Positions 10,001-18,594 of a DNA stretch of 27,667 nucleotides are shown one piece after another (the stretch's first letter is position 1; every line of letters starts with the position of its first letter). Origin of the DNA: Didymodactylos carnosus. Its lineage: Eukaryota; Rotifera; Eurotatoria; Philodinida; Philodinidae. The stretch is taken from the NCBI GenBank assembly GCA_905250885.1, contig CAJNOQ010001887.1, positions 1 to 27,667 on the forward strand, read 5' to 3'. The translations under genes were made by a program, and so were the position numbers. The notes below the pieces were generated by a model. That model had not been told where the DNA came from. It saw nothing but the letters and a program-made list of their open reading frames with translations, and did not search any database.

Positions 10001-11089
10001 TTGTCGAATGGAACGACGACAAAGTCTGCGGAGGATGTGAGAATAGTGAGTTACATAGAAGACATCCACTCAGTCAACCCACTGAACATGTACATACGTA
10101 CTATAAAATACCAGTTGAAACGATAAAGAAAGTAAGCGGTGTGCAAAAGTTTAAAATTAACATGCAATTACCAGTTGTAAAAGGGCATTTTCTTGCCATT
10201 GCTTTTGAACCTGGAGCTGGCAGTCCGTTTGCTGTCGACCGTGATGAATACTCAGTGAATCTCAATCATTTTCAAACTATTTGTGAATCTCCGGCGCGGC
10301 AACCCAGCAGACCGATTGTCTTTACGAACTATCCAAATAAAGGAGTTGCCTTCAATTTCACCGTAACACAAAGGAATAAAGGTAAGCTATAATTTTATCA
10401 AACTGAGGTATTTGAATTTAGGTTAATAGTGGCACGAAGTAGAAAATTTTATTCGGATTAAGGTTTATCTCTAACTTGAAAATCAGGCTGAATGGTCTTT
10501 CTCTTTTTTCGTTTCATGATTTAGGTTCCGATAACCAGATATCGCCGATTTCAAACACAAGTGACTATGCAGGTCTCGAATTAGAAGCAATCACTCCAGC
10601 GAGTAAGCTAAAGACGGCACTTGCTAAACTGCAGTCAAATACATCTAGTCAAGAAGAGTCGGAATGTAAGTGGTAAACAACAACCTCTCTCTCTTCTCCT
10701 CAGAACACACTTCGTTTTTGCTTTGTAATTCAGTGACGTCAAATAATAACTTTCAAGAGCGTGTTAATATAGCACGTGAAACAATCATTGCTCAATCCTA
10801 TTGGAAAGAGGTCATTGACCAAATCATCAAGGAAGAGGAAAAAGAAATTGGTTCTGACAACAGTACCAGTAGTGAGAATTTATTTCGAGGAACTACTGAC
10901 ATATCCAGCTCTATGCCTACTGTTTCAATATCATCGACACTCAAGAAAAATCAGAATTTAAAGACTGCGAAGGTTGACAGAGAGAATACTATACTTGGTG
11001 ATTCGTTACCCACGAATGAATTGACTGAGAATTATGCCAATGAAGGACAGGAAACACAACAACCTACAATATTCAAGGTTTCACTTTGA
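4080..11089 (+). CDS. TRPM-type cation channel with two extra beta-rich domains, about 27 exons
   Basis: Predicted plasma-membrane ion channel of the TRP melastatin family. By-eye exons: 4080-4136, 4179-4226, 4295-4346, ~4455-4754, 4819-4959, 5027-5082, 5146-5584, 5659-5762, 5829-5932, 5998-6167, 6240-6358, 6441-6578, 6667-6831, 6896-6917, 6974-7450, 7661-7748, 7807-8047, 8173-8246, 8277-8412, 8470-8640, 8732-8898, 8954-9056, 9124-9397, 9461-9560, 9621-10381, 10525-10665, 10734-11089. They splice in one frame to about 1,667 residues. Diagnostic parts are the SLOG/LSDAT domain (ISVTGG, then GGTNSGVMKAVGDAM and NHTHYLLLDD), MHR helices, S1-S6, pore FGQV near residue 1197, and a TRP helix beginning QTISRIKDEA. 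The acceptor of exon 4 and the 30-base intron after 8246 are uncertain. No Nudix or alpha-kinase domain is visible at the C-terminus. TRPM identity is confident; ligand and gating are unknown. Confidence 0.9.
4455..6831 (+). other. TRPM N-terminal SLOG/LSDAT domain and melastatin homology helices
   Basis: Within the channel gene. The exons ending at 4754 and spanning 4819-5082 give the start of the nucleotide-binding-like SLOG fold: LIISVTGGARF, then TTG-AWIFTGGTNSGVM and IPCIGIASW. Bases 5146-5932 supply a charged linker, then LDPNHTHYLLLDD and ILAEGGPSSVKTV, then ETGRAADLIA, all in the order found in TRPM proteins. Bases 5998-6831 give the helical melastatin repeats, including AILNAIMKG and LKLAMTWKKFDW. 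In TRPM2 this region binds ADP-ribose. Whether it does so here cannot be read from the sequence. Confidence 0.85.
6974..7450 (+). other. Extra beta-rich domain A, encoded by one symmetrical phase 1-1 exon
   Basis: This single exon of the channel gene (about residues 639-797) encodes alternating hydrophobic strands: VIFNSVDMILRDGYLNSISI, WIYILTATAN, GIQNFNLSS, GQFIALHFG and GIAFSFSI. It is not a usual TRPM segment. It interrupts the stretch between the melastatin helices and the pre-S1 region. Both flanking introns fall after the first base of a codon, so the exon could be inserted or removed without changing frame. The pattern suggests a jelly-roll or other beta-sandwich fold, possibly ligand- or sugar-binding; that is inference only. 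It is related to domain B at about 9834-10374. Confidence 0.75.
8470..9560 (+). other. Channel membrane region S1-S6 and pore
   Basis: Exon 8470-8640 gives S1 (LFYIIFLGLFSFVLLV) and the start of S2. Exon 8732-8898 gives the rest of S2 and S3 (WNILDFSAIFFYVMGF). Exon 8954-9056 gives S4, with RILHLFAAYERLGPKLLMI matching the TRPM pattern of few gating arginines. Exon 9124-9397 gives S5 and the pore loop ending FGQVNLLG, and exon 9461-9560 gives S6 (TIIFVCVANVLLLNILVALF). An acidic residue pair (TEAD) follows the FGQ motif, as in cation-selective TRPM pores. Confidence 0.85.
9834..10374 (+). other. Extra beta-rich domain B, after the TRP helix
   Basis: This is the downstream part of the exon 9621-10381, about residues 1320-1500 of the channel. 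Its strands align with domain A: RVVFNFMDKIKFDGVVSDVS, IKLYVLAQT, GVQKFKINMQLPVVKGHFLA and GVAFNFTV. Its extra loop holds Cys-rich CGGCENSELH, absent from domain A. It lies on the cytosolic side, immediately after the TRP helix and a basic stretch (KKLRRRYKNREKR). The exon ends in phase 1, like the exon for domain A. Confidence 0.7.
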
Positions 11090-11857
11090 ACAAGTTGAAG
11101 AAGAAAGTGAAAGTACGATATGACTGGCTGTCGTTCACACTCAAACTTTTCTATCTTAGAGCTGCCGCTCTCAAAACAAAACAAAATTCTTTTACTTCAA
11201 CTAGCTTACGTGTTGAAGGCAGCTCTCTACTCTAGCGATTTTATTCGCTTTCGTTTAGCATTCTACGTAATGCGTATCTCGCTATGCGCACTTTTCGACG
11301 CAACATTATTTTAAAAAGTTACTCTTTTACGAAGCGATCGGTTGCTCAGATTTCAGAGTTGAACTAGAGTTGAGTTTCCCACAAAGTGTCTCACGGAATA
11401 GAATTTGACCCGATCTTTAATTTTAACTTAAACCTGCGTTATCTTTCAAAAGGTATAGATTTTGTGAAAGTTTTATGTTCGAGCTCTCGATTGGTTCAAA
11501 AGAAGACAGTATCTAGCATAATTTAATACTTGAGCTAAGCATATTTTGTCCAGCTCACTTGCGTTTTGGGGTGAACTTAAAGAAACTATATTCCCTTGTA
11601 GTTACTTACAAAACAGTAATCGTGGCGTTCTGGTACACAAAAAGAAAGAAAGACGGCAAAGGATTGGGTTCATTCAGGCTAAATGTGAAAAAAGTTTAGT
11701 ATAGCTACGAGCCAATTGAGCTACAATCAAAGTAGAAAAACTGAGTGTCCAGAGTTTGGCAGCTTTTCTGTTTGTTCAAGTGCCTTTACAATGTCAAGAA
11801 AACCATCTTAAACAAAAATAGTCTCGCTTGAATTTGACATTTTTTATAAAACATATC
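11090..11857. other. Intergenic, nothing recognised
   Basis: This follows the channel stop codon. Short ORFs occur but none has protein-like composition or supporting splice sites. I see no RNA gene or clear repeat. Confidence 0.5.
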
Positions 11858-11997
11858 TTAACAATCTTGTATACGATCAGCTGCTGTCCATGTGGAAATT
11901 TGAATACCCTCCACGATCTGAACACGCACGGAAATTTTTTGCACTATTTCGCGAAACGCTGCTTTGCACGAGTCAGCACTAGTGGACAGACATAAAA

Positions 11998-13110
11998 TAC
12001 GTACCCATGAAAAGTAAACGCGAGTTAATTTGTTGCTTTTTTCGTGACCGTGATCGCGAACACGCGTTAACAACTTGTTCACGGCAGTTTCACGTGTGAA
12101 CACGCGGGAACTAGCGTATACTGTGTGCTGTCTTGCTATAAGAACACGCGTGAAAAACTGTCTTTCGTGAACACCAGTTAATTTGTTGCTCTGTACACGC
12201 GTGCTCACGTATCGAAACCGTTTCATCTCGTAACCATCCTTACATATTTCACACAAGAACACACGTGAAAAAAACGACAATTAACAAGTGTCCATGGGTA
12301 GTAGACATTTTGTTACCGGTTTTACCTATTTTCCTTTCCTACCATATTTCTTGTACTTCCTGTTCCCGCAGGTCGTCTAAGGTACCCGCGTGGTCTAAAT
12401 CCAGTAGTTTTCAAGAACACTGGCCCGTAGACGGGCAACTTTCATAAGTCTTCAAAGACTTCAGAAAGCACAAGGCACTCAGGAATGTTTTGTGTGTAAG
12501 AATTTGTTAGAGAAAGTGCGTGCGATATCATTAATACCTGCAGAAATTCCGCTTTTCTCAGACAGGAACCTTTTTTTGTAAATCATGACAATTATGACAT
12601 TCGTGCAGCAGGGTATTCGCATAGGTACCGAAGAAAAATGCAAGTATTCGAGCACCTATCATCGGGTACATTCACTAGGGTAGAAGTCACTGAGCTATAC
12701 AACACTGATTGCGGAGAAAGATGAAATAATTCATTCTTGATTTTACAAAACTTTTTCTGTATTCTTGCTTATGACTCATCGATCTTCACGCGTGTTCACT
12801 TACTATAGTTGTATTTAAGAATTTGTTTAAGAAAGTGCGTATGGCATCATTAATGTTTGCAGAAATTCCGCTTTTTTCAAACAGGAACCTTTTTGTAAAT
12901 TATGTATTTAAGCGAAGAGGCGCATTCAATCGAGCACTATTTGGGAGGATTTGATAGAGCTCATTAAGCTTCACGACGCTGATTACGTGTGAAAGATGAA
13001 AGAACTCGCTGTTGAATTTGTACAATTCTTTTCCGTTTTCTTATAATTCATCGATTTTGACGCGTGTTCACTCACTACAGTGGTACAGTCACAGACGAAC
13101 ACACTTGAAA
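11998..13110. repeat. Cluster of GAACACGCGTGAA-like palindromic motifs
   Basis: At least eight close variants of the partly palindromic motif GAACACRCGTGAA lie near 12058, 12093, 12142, 12194, 12256, 12786, 13056 and 13096, on both strands. A second short phrase, GTTAATTTGTTGCT, occurs twice (about 12026 and 12177). An open frame across 11858-12280 on the minus strand is only a by-product of these repeats (recurring FTRV and SNKLT). Confidence 0.7.
12498..13085 (+). repeat. Tandem duplication of a unit of about 320 bases
   Basis: Bases 12498-12813 and 12817-13085 are diverged direct copies. Both start near TAAGAATTTGTT, share GCAGAAATTCCGCTTTT and CAGGAACCTTTTT, and end in CATCGATnTTnACGCGTGTTCAC. 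The second copy has lost about 45 bases. The copies abut each other, as in an ancient unequal duplication. No ORF is conserved between them. Confidence 0.75.
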
Positions 13111-13552
13111 AATTATTTGCTGATTGTGGACATGGTATTAAATTATCTTTCTTTATGTGTAAACTCGTTGCACTAAAAGTGTAATATCATACACTATAAA
13201 TATGTTCCACGAATGTTCACATATTAGTAGTATGTGAAATTCATGGGACATTTTTCTGATTCGTGTCAACGAGCGATAGAAATATTTCCCGGCTGTAGAG
13301 ACTTGTATTTGTGCAAATTTCGTTTTACGTATTCAACGTGAACCAACAAGTGACTATACAACTATAGTTTGCCTGAATTTCCCTTCTCTGTTGTTGTTTA
13401 TTAGCGAATGCAAAAAAAATCCAGTGTCAGTGCTGACTGGAGAAAATTCCGTTACGATCAGTTAAAGACATGTGAAAAAAACAAAAAATTCACTATTTGA
13501 AAAATAAAATCTGTGCGGATGTACAATTGTATCACATAGTTTTTCTACAGAT

Positions 13553-14110
13553 TTATACCATAAATGCATCACGATAACAGAGAAAAAGACGAAGGTCAGG
13601 TAACAGTTCGTTAGCATGAGTTTTATAATAATTAAGTGATGTGCGATAAGATTTCCAGAATTCGAAAAAGTAAAAAGATACATGTTTATATTTATCAGCT
13701 AACAGACAAATTTGTTGACAGTTTTTGCGAAAACCAAATATTTCTCGAGATGTTTGAAAATTAGAAAACAAAGTCCATGACTGGGCTAGGGAGACATTAT
13801 CGGGAAAAGTAGAAAACTTAGACATAAACTTAATCCAATAACTAGAAAACCGATCCGTTAATGTACGTTCACCAGTGAGAGAAAAAAATAAATCATAATC
13901 CATATGTGAACAACCATAAACACGTCTTAAATAAAATGCGTACAAATTTATAATCTGCTGTTGTTGTTTATCAGTAAAATAAAAAAATAAAGGAGCTAAC
14001 CATACAAAAAGTGGATAGATAAAAGCGAAAAACACACGTCGACGTAGTTGTATGGATAACATACCCGAACGAAAAAACATAGACGAAACAATACGAAAGG
14101 ACTTGGAAAT
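13553..14110 (-). pseudogene. LINE C-terminal region after the reverse transcriptase
   Basis: A 175-residue frame beginning near MFFRSGMLSIQLRRRVFFAF continues the polymerase in a different frame from the YVDD piece, with the shift at about 14110-14125. Aromatic-rich segments (PLFVWLAPLFFYFTDKQQQQ) and LYAFYLRRVYG are typical of the thumb and post-thumb part of such elements. I see no zinc knuckle or RNase H signature. Confidence 0.7.
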
Positions 14111-14119
14111 TAATGTACT

Positions 14120-15170
14120 TTAAATAGAGATAATTTTACCCCATCCAAGTTTTGTTGTTATTATGTACCCGGGATATTTAAAAGATTTTACAAATTTAAT
14201 AGGATGGTCGTTGTAAAATAAAGAAATAATTGGATCGTTTTTCTTATGAGAATAAAAAGGAAATGCCTCGGTTTTTTTGACATTGAGTTCGACCAGCCAC
14301 GTGGCACAGTATGCTCCTAGTGCGTCTAAAGCTCGTTGAGCCTTACTTCGAAGAGATAAAATCGCCTCTTGGAATGGTGTTCCGAAAGGCACAGAAATAA
14401 ATACAGACAGGTCATCGACATAAAAATTGGCTCAATTCATCGTGGAAAGAATGAACTAAGTCAGCTATAAAAATAAGAAAAAGCGTGGGGGAAATAACGG
14501 AACCCTGCAGGGTATCCCGTTCCAGAAAAAACGGACGGGAATGCAAACTGCCAAAAGAAACAAAAGCAGAACGTTCTCTTAACCAGTTTCGAATCCATAG
14601 CCAGAGACGCGGGCTGATACGATGTCTTGCCAGTTTAACTAGCAAAGCATCGTGCCAAACGGTGTTAAACGCTGACATGAAATCCACAAACAGGACAAGA
14701 CCGGGACGCCTATACGAAAGAGCAATCCTGACTTCCTCAAGAAGGGACAAAACACGAGTTTGCAGACGAACACCCGGTTGAAAGCCGGACTGGACGTCTG
14801 GTATAATATGCTCATGTTTTATCCATTTCTGAAGTCGTCTGTGAAAGGCCCTCTCGTATAGCTTCCCTAAAGCGTTCAGAATAGAAATGGGACGTAGCTC
14901 ATTTAGCGAAGGATGTTGCCCATTTTTTGAAAGGAGAAAAAGACGGGCTATTTTAAAACAATGGGGTACAGAATTTAAACGAAAAAGTTGATTAAATAAA
15001 ATAACGAAAACACAGACATACTCGAGAGATAGCTTTTTTAATAAAACATTAGACGATCCCTGAGGGTCCACAGCCTTTTTTGGACGTATGTGATCAAGAT
15101 CTTTCGAAATTTCATGCCACGTAACGGAAAATGGCCTGCCAGAGTCGAAAGAAAAGTCTTCGACAGCTTA
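14120..15170 (-). pseudogene. LINE reverse transcriptase, frameshifted just before the catalytic box
   Basis: The frame open to 14412 includes LNELRPISILNALGKLYERA, VQSGFQPG, LVLFVDFMSAFNTVWHDALL (first catalytic Asp) and GSVISPTLFLIFIADL. These are the ordered reverse transcriptase blocks. It then hits a stop at SQFLCR. Removing one T from the run TTTTT near 14428 would bring the downstream NFYVDDLSVF into frame, so the YVDD catalytic box survives but is cut off. The downstream frame 14392-14120 continues with ELNVKKTEAFPF and GYIITTKLGWGK before another break. The frame upstream of the first Met, back to about 15170, also looks coding. Confidence 0.88.
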
Positions 15171-15208
15171 GTTCAATTCGTCTTGGACACTTTGTTTTGT
15201 TGGATTAT

Positions 15209-16278
15209 GGAACTTTCGTCACACCACACTTTCGTCATTATGACGAACGCACTTTTGTCATACATGACGAAAGTTCCTTGGGGGAGGTACTCCTCAGGAC
15301 CTGTCGTCACCAAAGTGTGAATTTTCGTCACACACACGAAAAATTTCGTTGCATGAGGCGAATTTTCGTCACAGTAGTGGTGAACTTTCGTCACATTTAA
15401 AGAACATTAAATGTAGTACTTCCTTAGCAAGTGGTTACAGAGTAAGTTGATAAGTTTTGAACAATAAATCTTTGTTCACTGTAAGTAAGTACTTCCTAAC
15501 TAAGTACTTACAATTTATGTAGAAGTGATCTTTCTCTGATTACTTATGTTATGAAGCGACTGCCGTTCTCTTTCACGTATATATACGCCACTATTTACTC
15601 TGTCAGTACTTGCTAAGGAAGTACTGCAGTGTAGTATATACTATGTGCAGCTCTTACTGAGGGAGTGCTCCCGATCACATAATAATCTCACAACACTTGA
15701 TTCCGTATGTATGATTCTATATATGTTTCTTTATGTTTTAAAGTGTGAGTAGTACTTAAAGAAGCAAATACTCCCTCAGCAAAAACTGCACTGGTTCTAC
15801 TCATGACAGAAAGAAAGAGAGATAATCCTTTAAGTTTAGGATAAGCAGTACTCAGTCAGGAAGTACTACCTCAGCAAGCACTTCATTAGTTTTACTTGTT
15901 ATCTCATGAGAAAGGCACATAATCCGCTGTAAGTACTTGTTAAGGAAGTACTGCAGTGGAGTAAATACTAGGTGCAGCTCTTACTAAGGAAGTGCTCCCG
16001 ATCACATAATAATATCACAGCACTTGACTCTATTCTGTATTTATAGCGGTATTTACGTGTGATGAAAGTTAAGCAGGAACCATTAAAAACAAGGGTATTT
16101 TCGTCATACTCGACGGAACTTTCGTCATCAAAATGTGAATTTTCGTCACAGCCACAAAAAGCACTCCGAAATTCACGGGAACTTACGTCACCATGCTTTT
16201 TTCTGAAAAACGCACTTTCGTCACATGTGACGAAAGTACACCCCCCCTATGACGAAAGTGCGTTGTGACGAAAGTTCC
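15209..16278. mobile_element. Nested MITE with TTTCGTCA-rich terminal inverted repeats
   Basis: The left end GGAACTTTCGTCACACCAC and the inverted right end (…GTGCGTTGTGACGAAAGTTCC) form an imperfect terminal inverted repeat of about 28 bases. Many further copies of TTTCGTCA or TGACGAAA lie in both subterminal zones (15209-15400 and 16059-16278). No transposase frame is present. It sits inside the retrotransposon between its endonuclease and reverse transcriptase, so it inserted later. No clear target duplication was seen. Confidence 0.8.
15605..16027 (+). repeat. 96-base direct repeat pair in the MITE core
   Basis: Bases 15605-15700 and 15932-16027 are equal-length direct copies with about 10 differences. 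They share AAGGAAGTACTGCAGTG and GTGCTCCCGATCACATAATA. Shorter relatives of AGTACTTCC, direct and inverted, lie at 15415, 15489 and 15848. The internal part of the MITE may therefore be another inserted or amplified element. Confidence 0.8.
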
Positions 16279-16595
16279 TTTTACCGTTTTGTTTCAGCTA
16301 AAAGTTTTTCAACCGGAAAACGAAAATGTTTGCTGTAGTGATCTGCTGAACGATTTAAAATATCTTGTGGATCAGTTAAAAAGTCCTTGTTTTCTAAACT
16401 TAAACCTTTTATCGGTGGAGAAAGTGTTAGATAATGTTTCGCAGTATATTTTCAAAAATATGTGACCTCTCGCGAAGAACACTGATTCAAAAATGTTAAA
16501 TATTGTTGTATACGATGATTTTCAATTAAGGTAGCAACAAAAGAACGTTGTGCGTGATAAAGATCATACATTATTGGTGAACGATTTCTCCTCCG

Positions 16596-17545
16596 TTAAT
16601 ATTTACTAAGTTTATGTAAAACAAAAATTTCTTTTTTGATAAAGTACGGCAAAGACCTTCTATACTTTGAAACAGAAATCGCCCGCGAAACTCGAATGAA
16701 TAATGAACCTAATGATGACGAAAACAATTCTGCAAAATCGTCTGCCGGAATGCGATAAGCAAGATGCAAAAGATAGGGGTAAATAAACGAAAGAAAAGCG
16801 AGTAAACATTCCAACGAACATCGTTAAAAGTAAACGAAAACGAAGTTGAATAATTGCTGGTATAAAAAACGGGCCAGTGATCGCTAGTGCCTTTATGGAG
16901 AACACTTGCATTCGGTGAGGGATCCGATGTTATAACTAAATCAATTACATTTATTGTACCTTCAGATGATCGTTTAGATGTTGCTTCAGTTATAGCCGCA
17001 TATAGTTTGAGTTCATCAAGCAGTTCTCCTAAAATTCGCCCTCTTCCGTCGTTTAAAGAGCACCCCCAGGTTTCGGAGTATGCATTAAAATCGCCCATCA
17101 AAACAAAAGGTATTGAAGAACAAACTGAACGTAAAGAATCAATAGGTATTGGTGACGATCGAGAGGAATAGCAAGCAGCTACTTTAATCGAACAACAGCC
17201 AAGTAAAATATCGATGGCTAATAAATTAGGTTGGCAAAAACAAATAGACGCTCGAACAGAATTATGCACTAGGAGCACCAATCCACCGTGTGAGTTGGTA
17301 CCTGGTGTAAAAAACGTACGATACTGGGGAAAAGAAGAGCGATTTAACCATGAAATAATATTACCGGTTTCAACTAAACCACAAACGATGGGTAAGGTGA
17401 AATCGATAAGTTCTTCTACCTCGGACACACGCGAACGTAGACCTTGAACATTGTATAAAACACAAGAAATCCAGTGTAACTCCACTCTCTGCTCAGATAG
17501 TAAGATGAGGCGCTCCTCAATTATAATTGAATTCTTTTTCCTCAT
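16596..17545 (-). pseudogene. LINE endonuclease domain with frameshift into the linker
   Basis: The frame 17545-16709 carries the usual signatures of a retrotransposon endonuclease: YNVQGLRSR near the start, VETGN (catalytic Glu), MGDFNAYSETWGC (catalytic Asp and Asn), INVIDLVIT and SDHWPV (catalytic Asp-His). All key residues look intact, so this module was functional until recently. Near 16813 the continuation jumps frame: after DVRWNV the likely sequence resumes in the frame of 16814-16596. It then runs through an Arg-rich linker (KYRRSLPYFIKKE) to a stop. The enzyme would nick target DNA to prime reverse transcription. Confidence 0.85.
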
Positions 17546-17734
17546 ATTTTAGCGAAATTAGGCTATTGATTGGAATACTATGGCCCAGCAACATGACGAA
17601 TGCCAATGTCATGTGAGATACACTCGCAATTATTCTTTTATTCTCAAGCCGCTGTCGACTTACACTTTGTGTAGTTGACGTATGTAATTCAAAGCGTCCG
17701 ATCAATATCAGTGTATTTTTTTCTTGTTTTCTAG

Positions 17735-18226
17735 ATCGGATTATATATACATTTGGTGGATATCAAGCTGGAGGAACAGTATGAATGTTCAGTTGCAACA
17801 ACAATCATGGTGATGCAACGGCTACTAATGGTGTGGCATCATAAAGCTGGTTGTGAACTTAAATCGTCTCATGCTTTTCCCAAAGAAAGCAAAAATGAAA
17901 ATTAGCAAGCTAGGAATGGAATGACAAATAGTTATTCGGCACTGGGTGAGATGGATCCTGATGGAGGGCTGAAGAGACTGTGGGAAACAGTGAGTTATCT
18001 CAAGAGTTTCAGAAGCCAGAAAAGTGGTGACATAAGCCTTGACAAAAATGGTTTCAGATGAGGCAAAAAGAGTATAAACAAGCGTATTTGGAAGGAGTTG
18101 TATCGATTTTAAGAACGGTAGTAGGGTTTATTATTGATTGCAAACTCTTAACCTTTTTTTCGTTCTTTAATCGACCTTTTTTTACAGTGTAGGCGTCGCC
18201 GAGCCAAACACGGAAAAAATGCATAA
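17735..18226 (+). CDS. 3' exons of an unrecognised host gene
   Basis: The polypyrimidine tract and acceptor TTTTTTCTTGTTTTCTAG end at 17734. The frame then runs through 17735-17778 and 17914-17989 if an intron 17779-17913 (GTATGA…CTAG) is removed, then 18058-18117 and 18188-18226. The predicted tail includes YSALGEMDPDGGLKRLWET, MRQKEYKQAYLEGVVSILRT and a basic end CRRRRAKHGKNA, then TAA. An AATAAA signal at 18263 fits the 3' end. If 17779-17913 is retained, the same frame carries a TAG at 17903, so it would be broken. Upstream exons are not found and may lie beyond the retrotransposon. Family not recognised. Confidence 0.5.
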
Positions 18227-18262
18227 TTACCTTCTGACAGACACTATCGTTTCAGTCTAGGG

Positions 18263-18268
18263 AATAAA
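18263..18268 (+). promoter_or_regulatory. Polyadenylation signal AATAAA
   Basis: It lies 37 bases after the TAA of the preceding exon set, at a usual distance for a 3' end. Confidence 0.5.
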
Positions 18269-18594
18269 TCAACATCAAAGCAGTTTTGCGACGAAGTGTC
18301 CGGCGAGCAACCGTCCGCGCGCAACTGTCCTAAACTCAATCGTCGCATATTACAACGAAAGAATGCCTCAAGAACATATAGAAGACTAAAAGTGAACTAT
18401 CATCATTCTTTTTGGTGATGTTTTCTTGTTCTTTATTAGAAACTATGCTCATAGGAAATAGAGTTCATTTCTCTGGATTGACTCAAAAGTCAATAGTCAT
18501 TTAGAGTGTTAATTTGTTTAAATTGATTAATGTAGTTCTGTGTTAAGAAAAGCTGTACCATTATTTTGACCATTGGCTAACACTTTTTTGCTTG

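Larger units (their letters stand above)
13440..17560 (-). mobile_element. Degenerate non-LTR (LINE) retrotransposon, split by a nested MITE
   Basis: Reading along the minus strand: an apurinic-type endonuclease (17545 to about 16710), a linker region (to about 16300), a foreign insertion (16278-15209), a reverse transcriptase (about 15170-14120) and a C-terminal region (to 13553). The gene order and strand show one element. Several frameshifts make it inactive. It belongs to the broad endonuclease-bearing non-LTR group (Jockey/CR1-like by general appearance); the clade is not certain. The 5' boundary near 17560-17700 and the 3' tail near 13440 are approximate, and I saw no target duplication. 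Confidence 0.85.

Noticed and set aside
11858..12280. 140-codon minus-strand open frame
   Set aside because: Its protein is built from translated copies of the ACACGCGTG and GTTAATTTGTTGCT repeats, with no known motif or splice support.
15209..16278. Spaced TTTCGTCA copies looked at as a CRISPR-like array
   Set aside because: The copies are irregularly spaced, in both orientations and bounded by terminal inverted repeats, so they are MITE subterminal repeats. The setting is also eukaryotic.
17735..17815. TATACATTTGGTGGATATCAA read as a kelch fragment (YTFGGYQ)
   Set aside because: It depends on a different frame from the one that joins the downstream exons in phase, and no further kelch unit follows.
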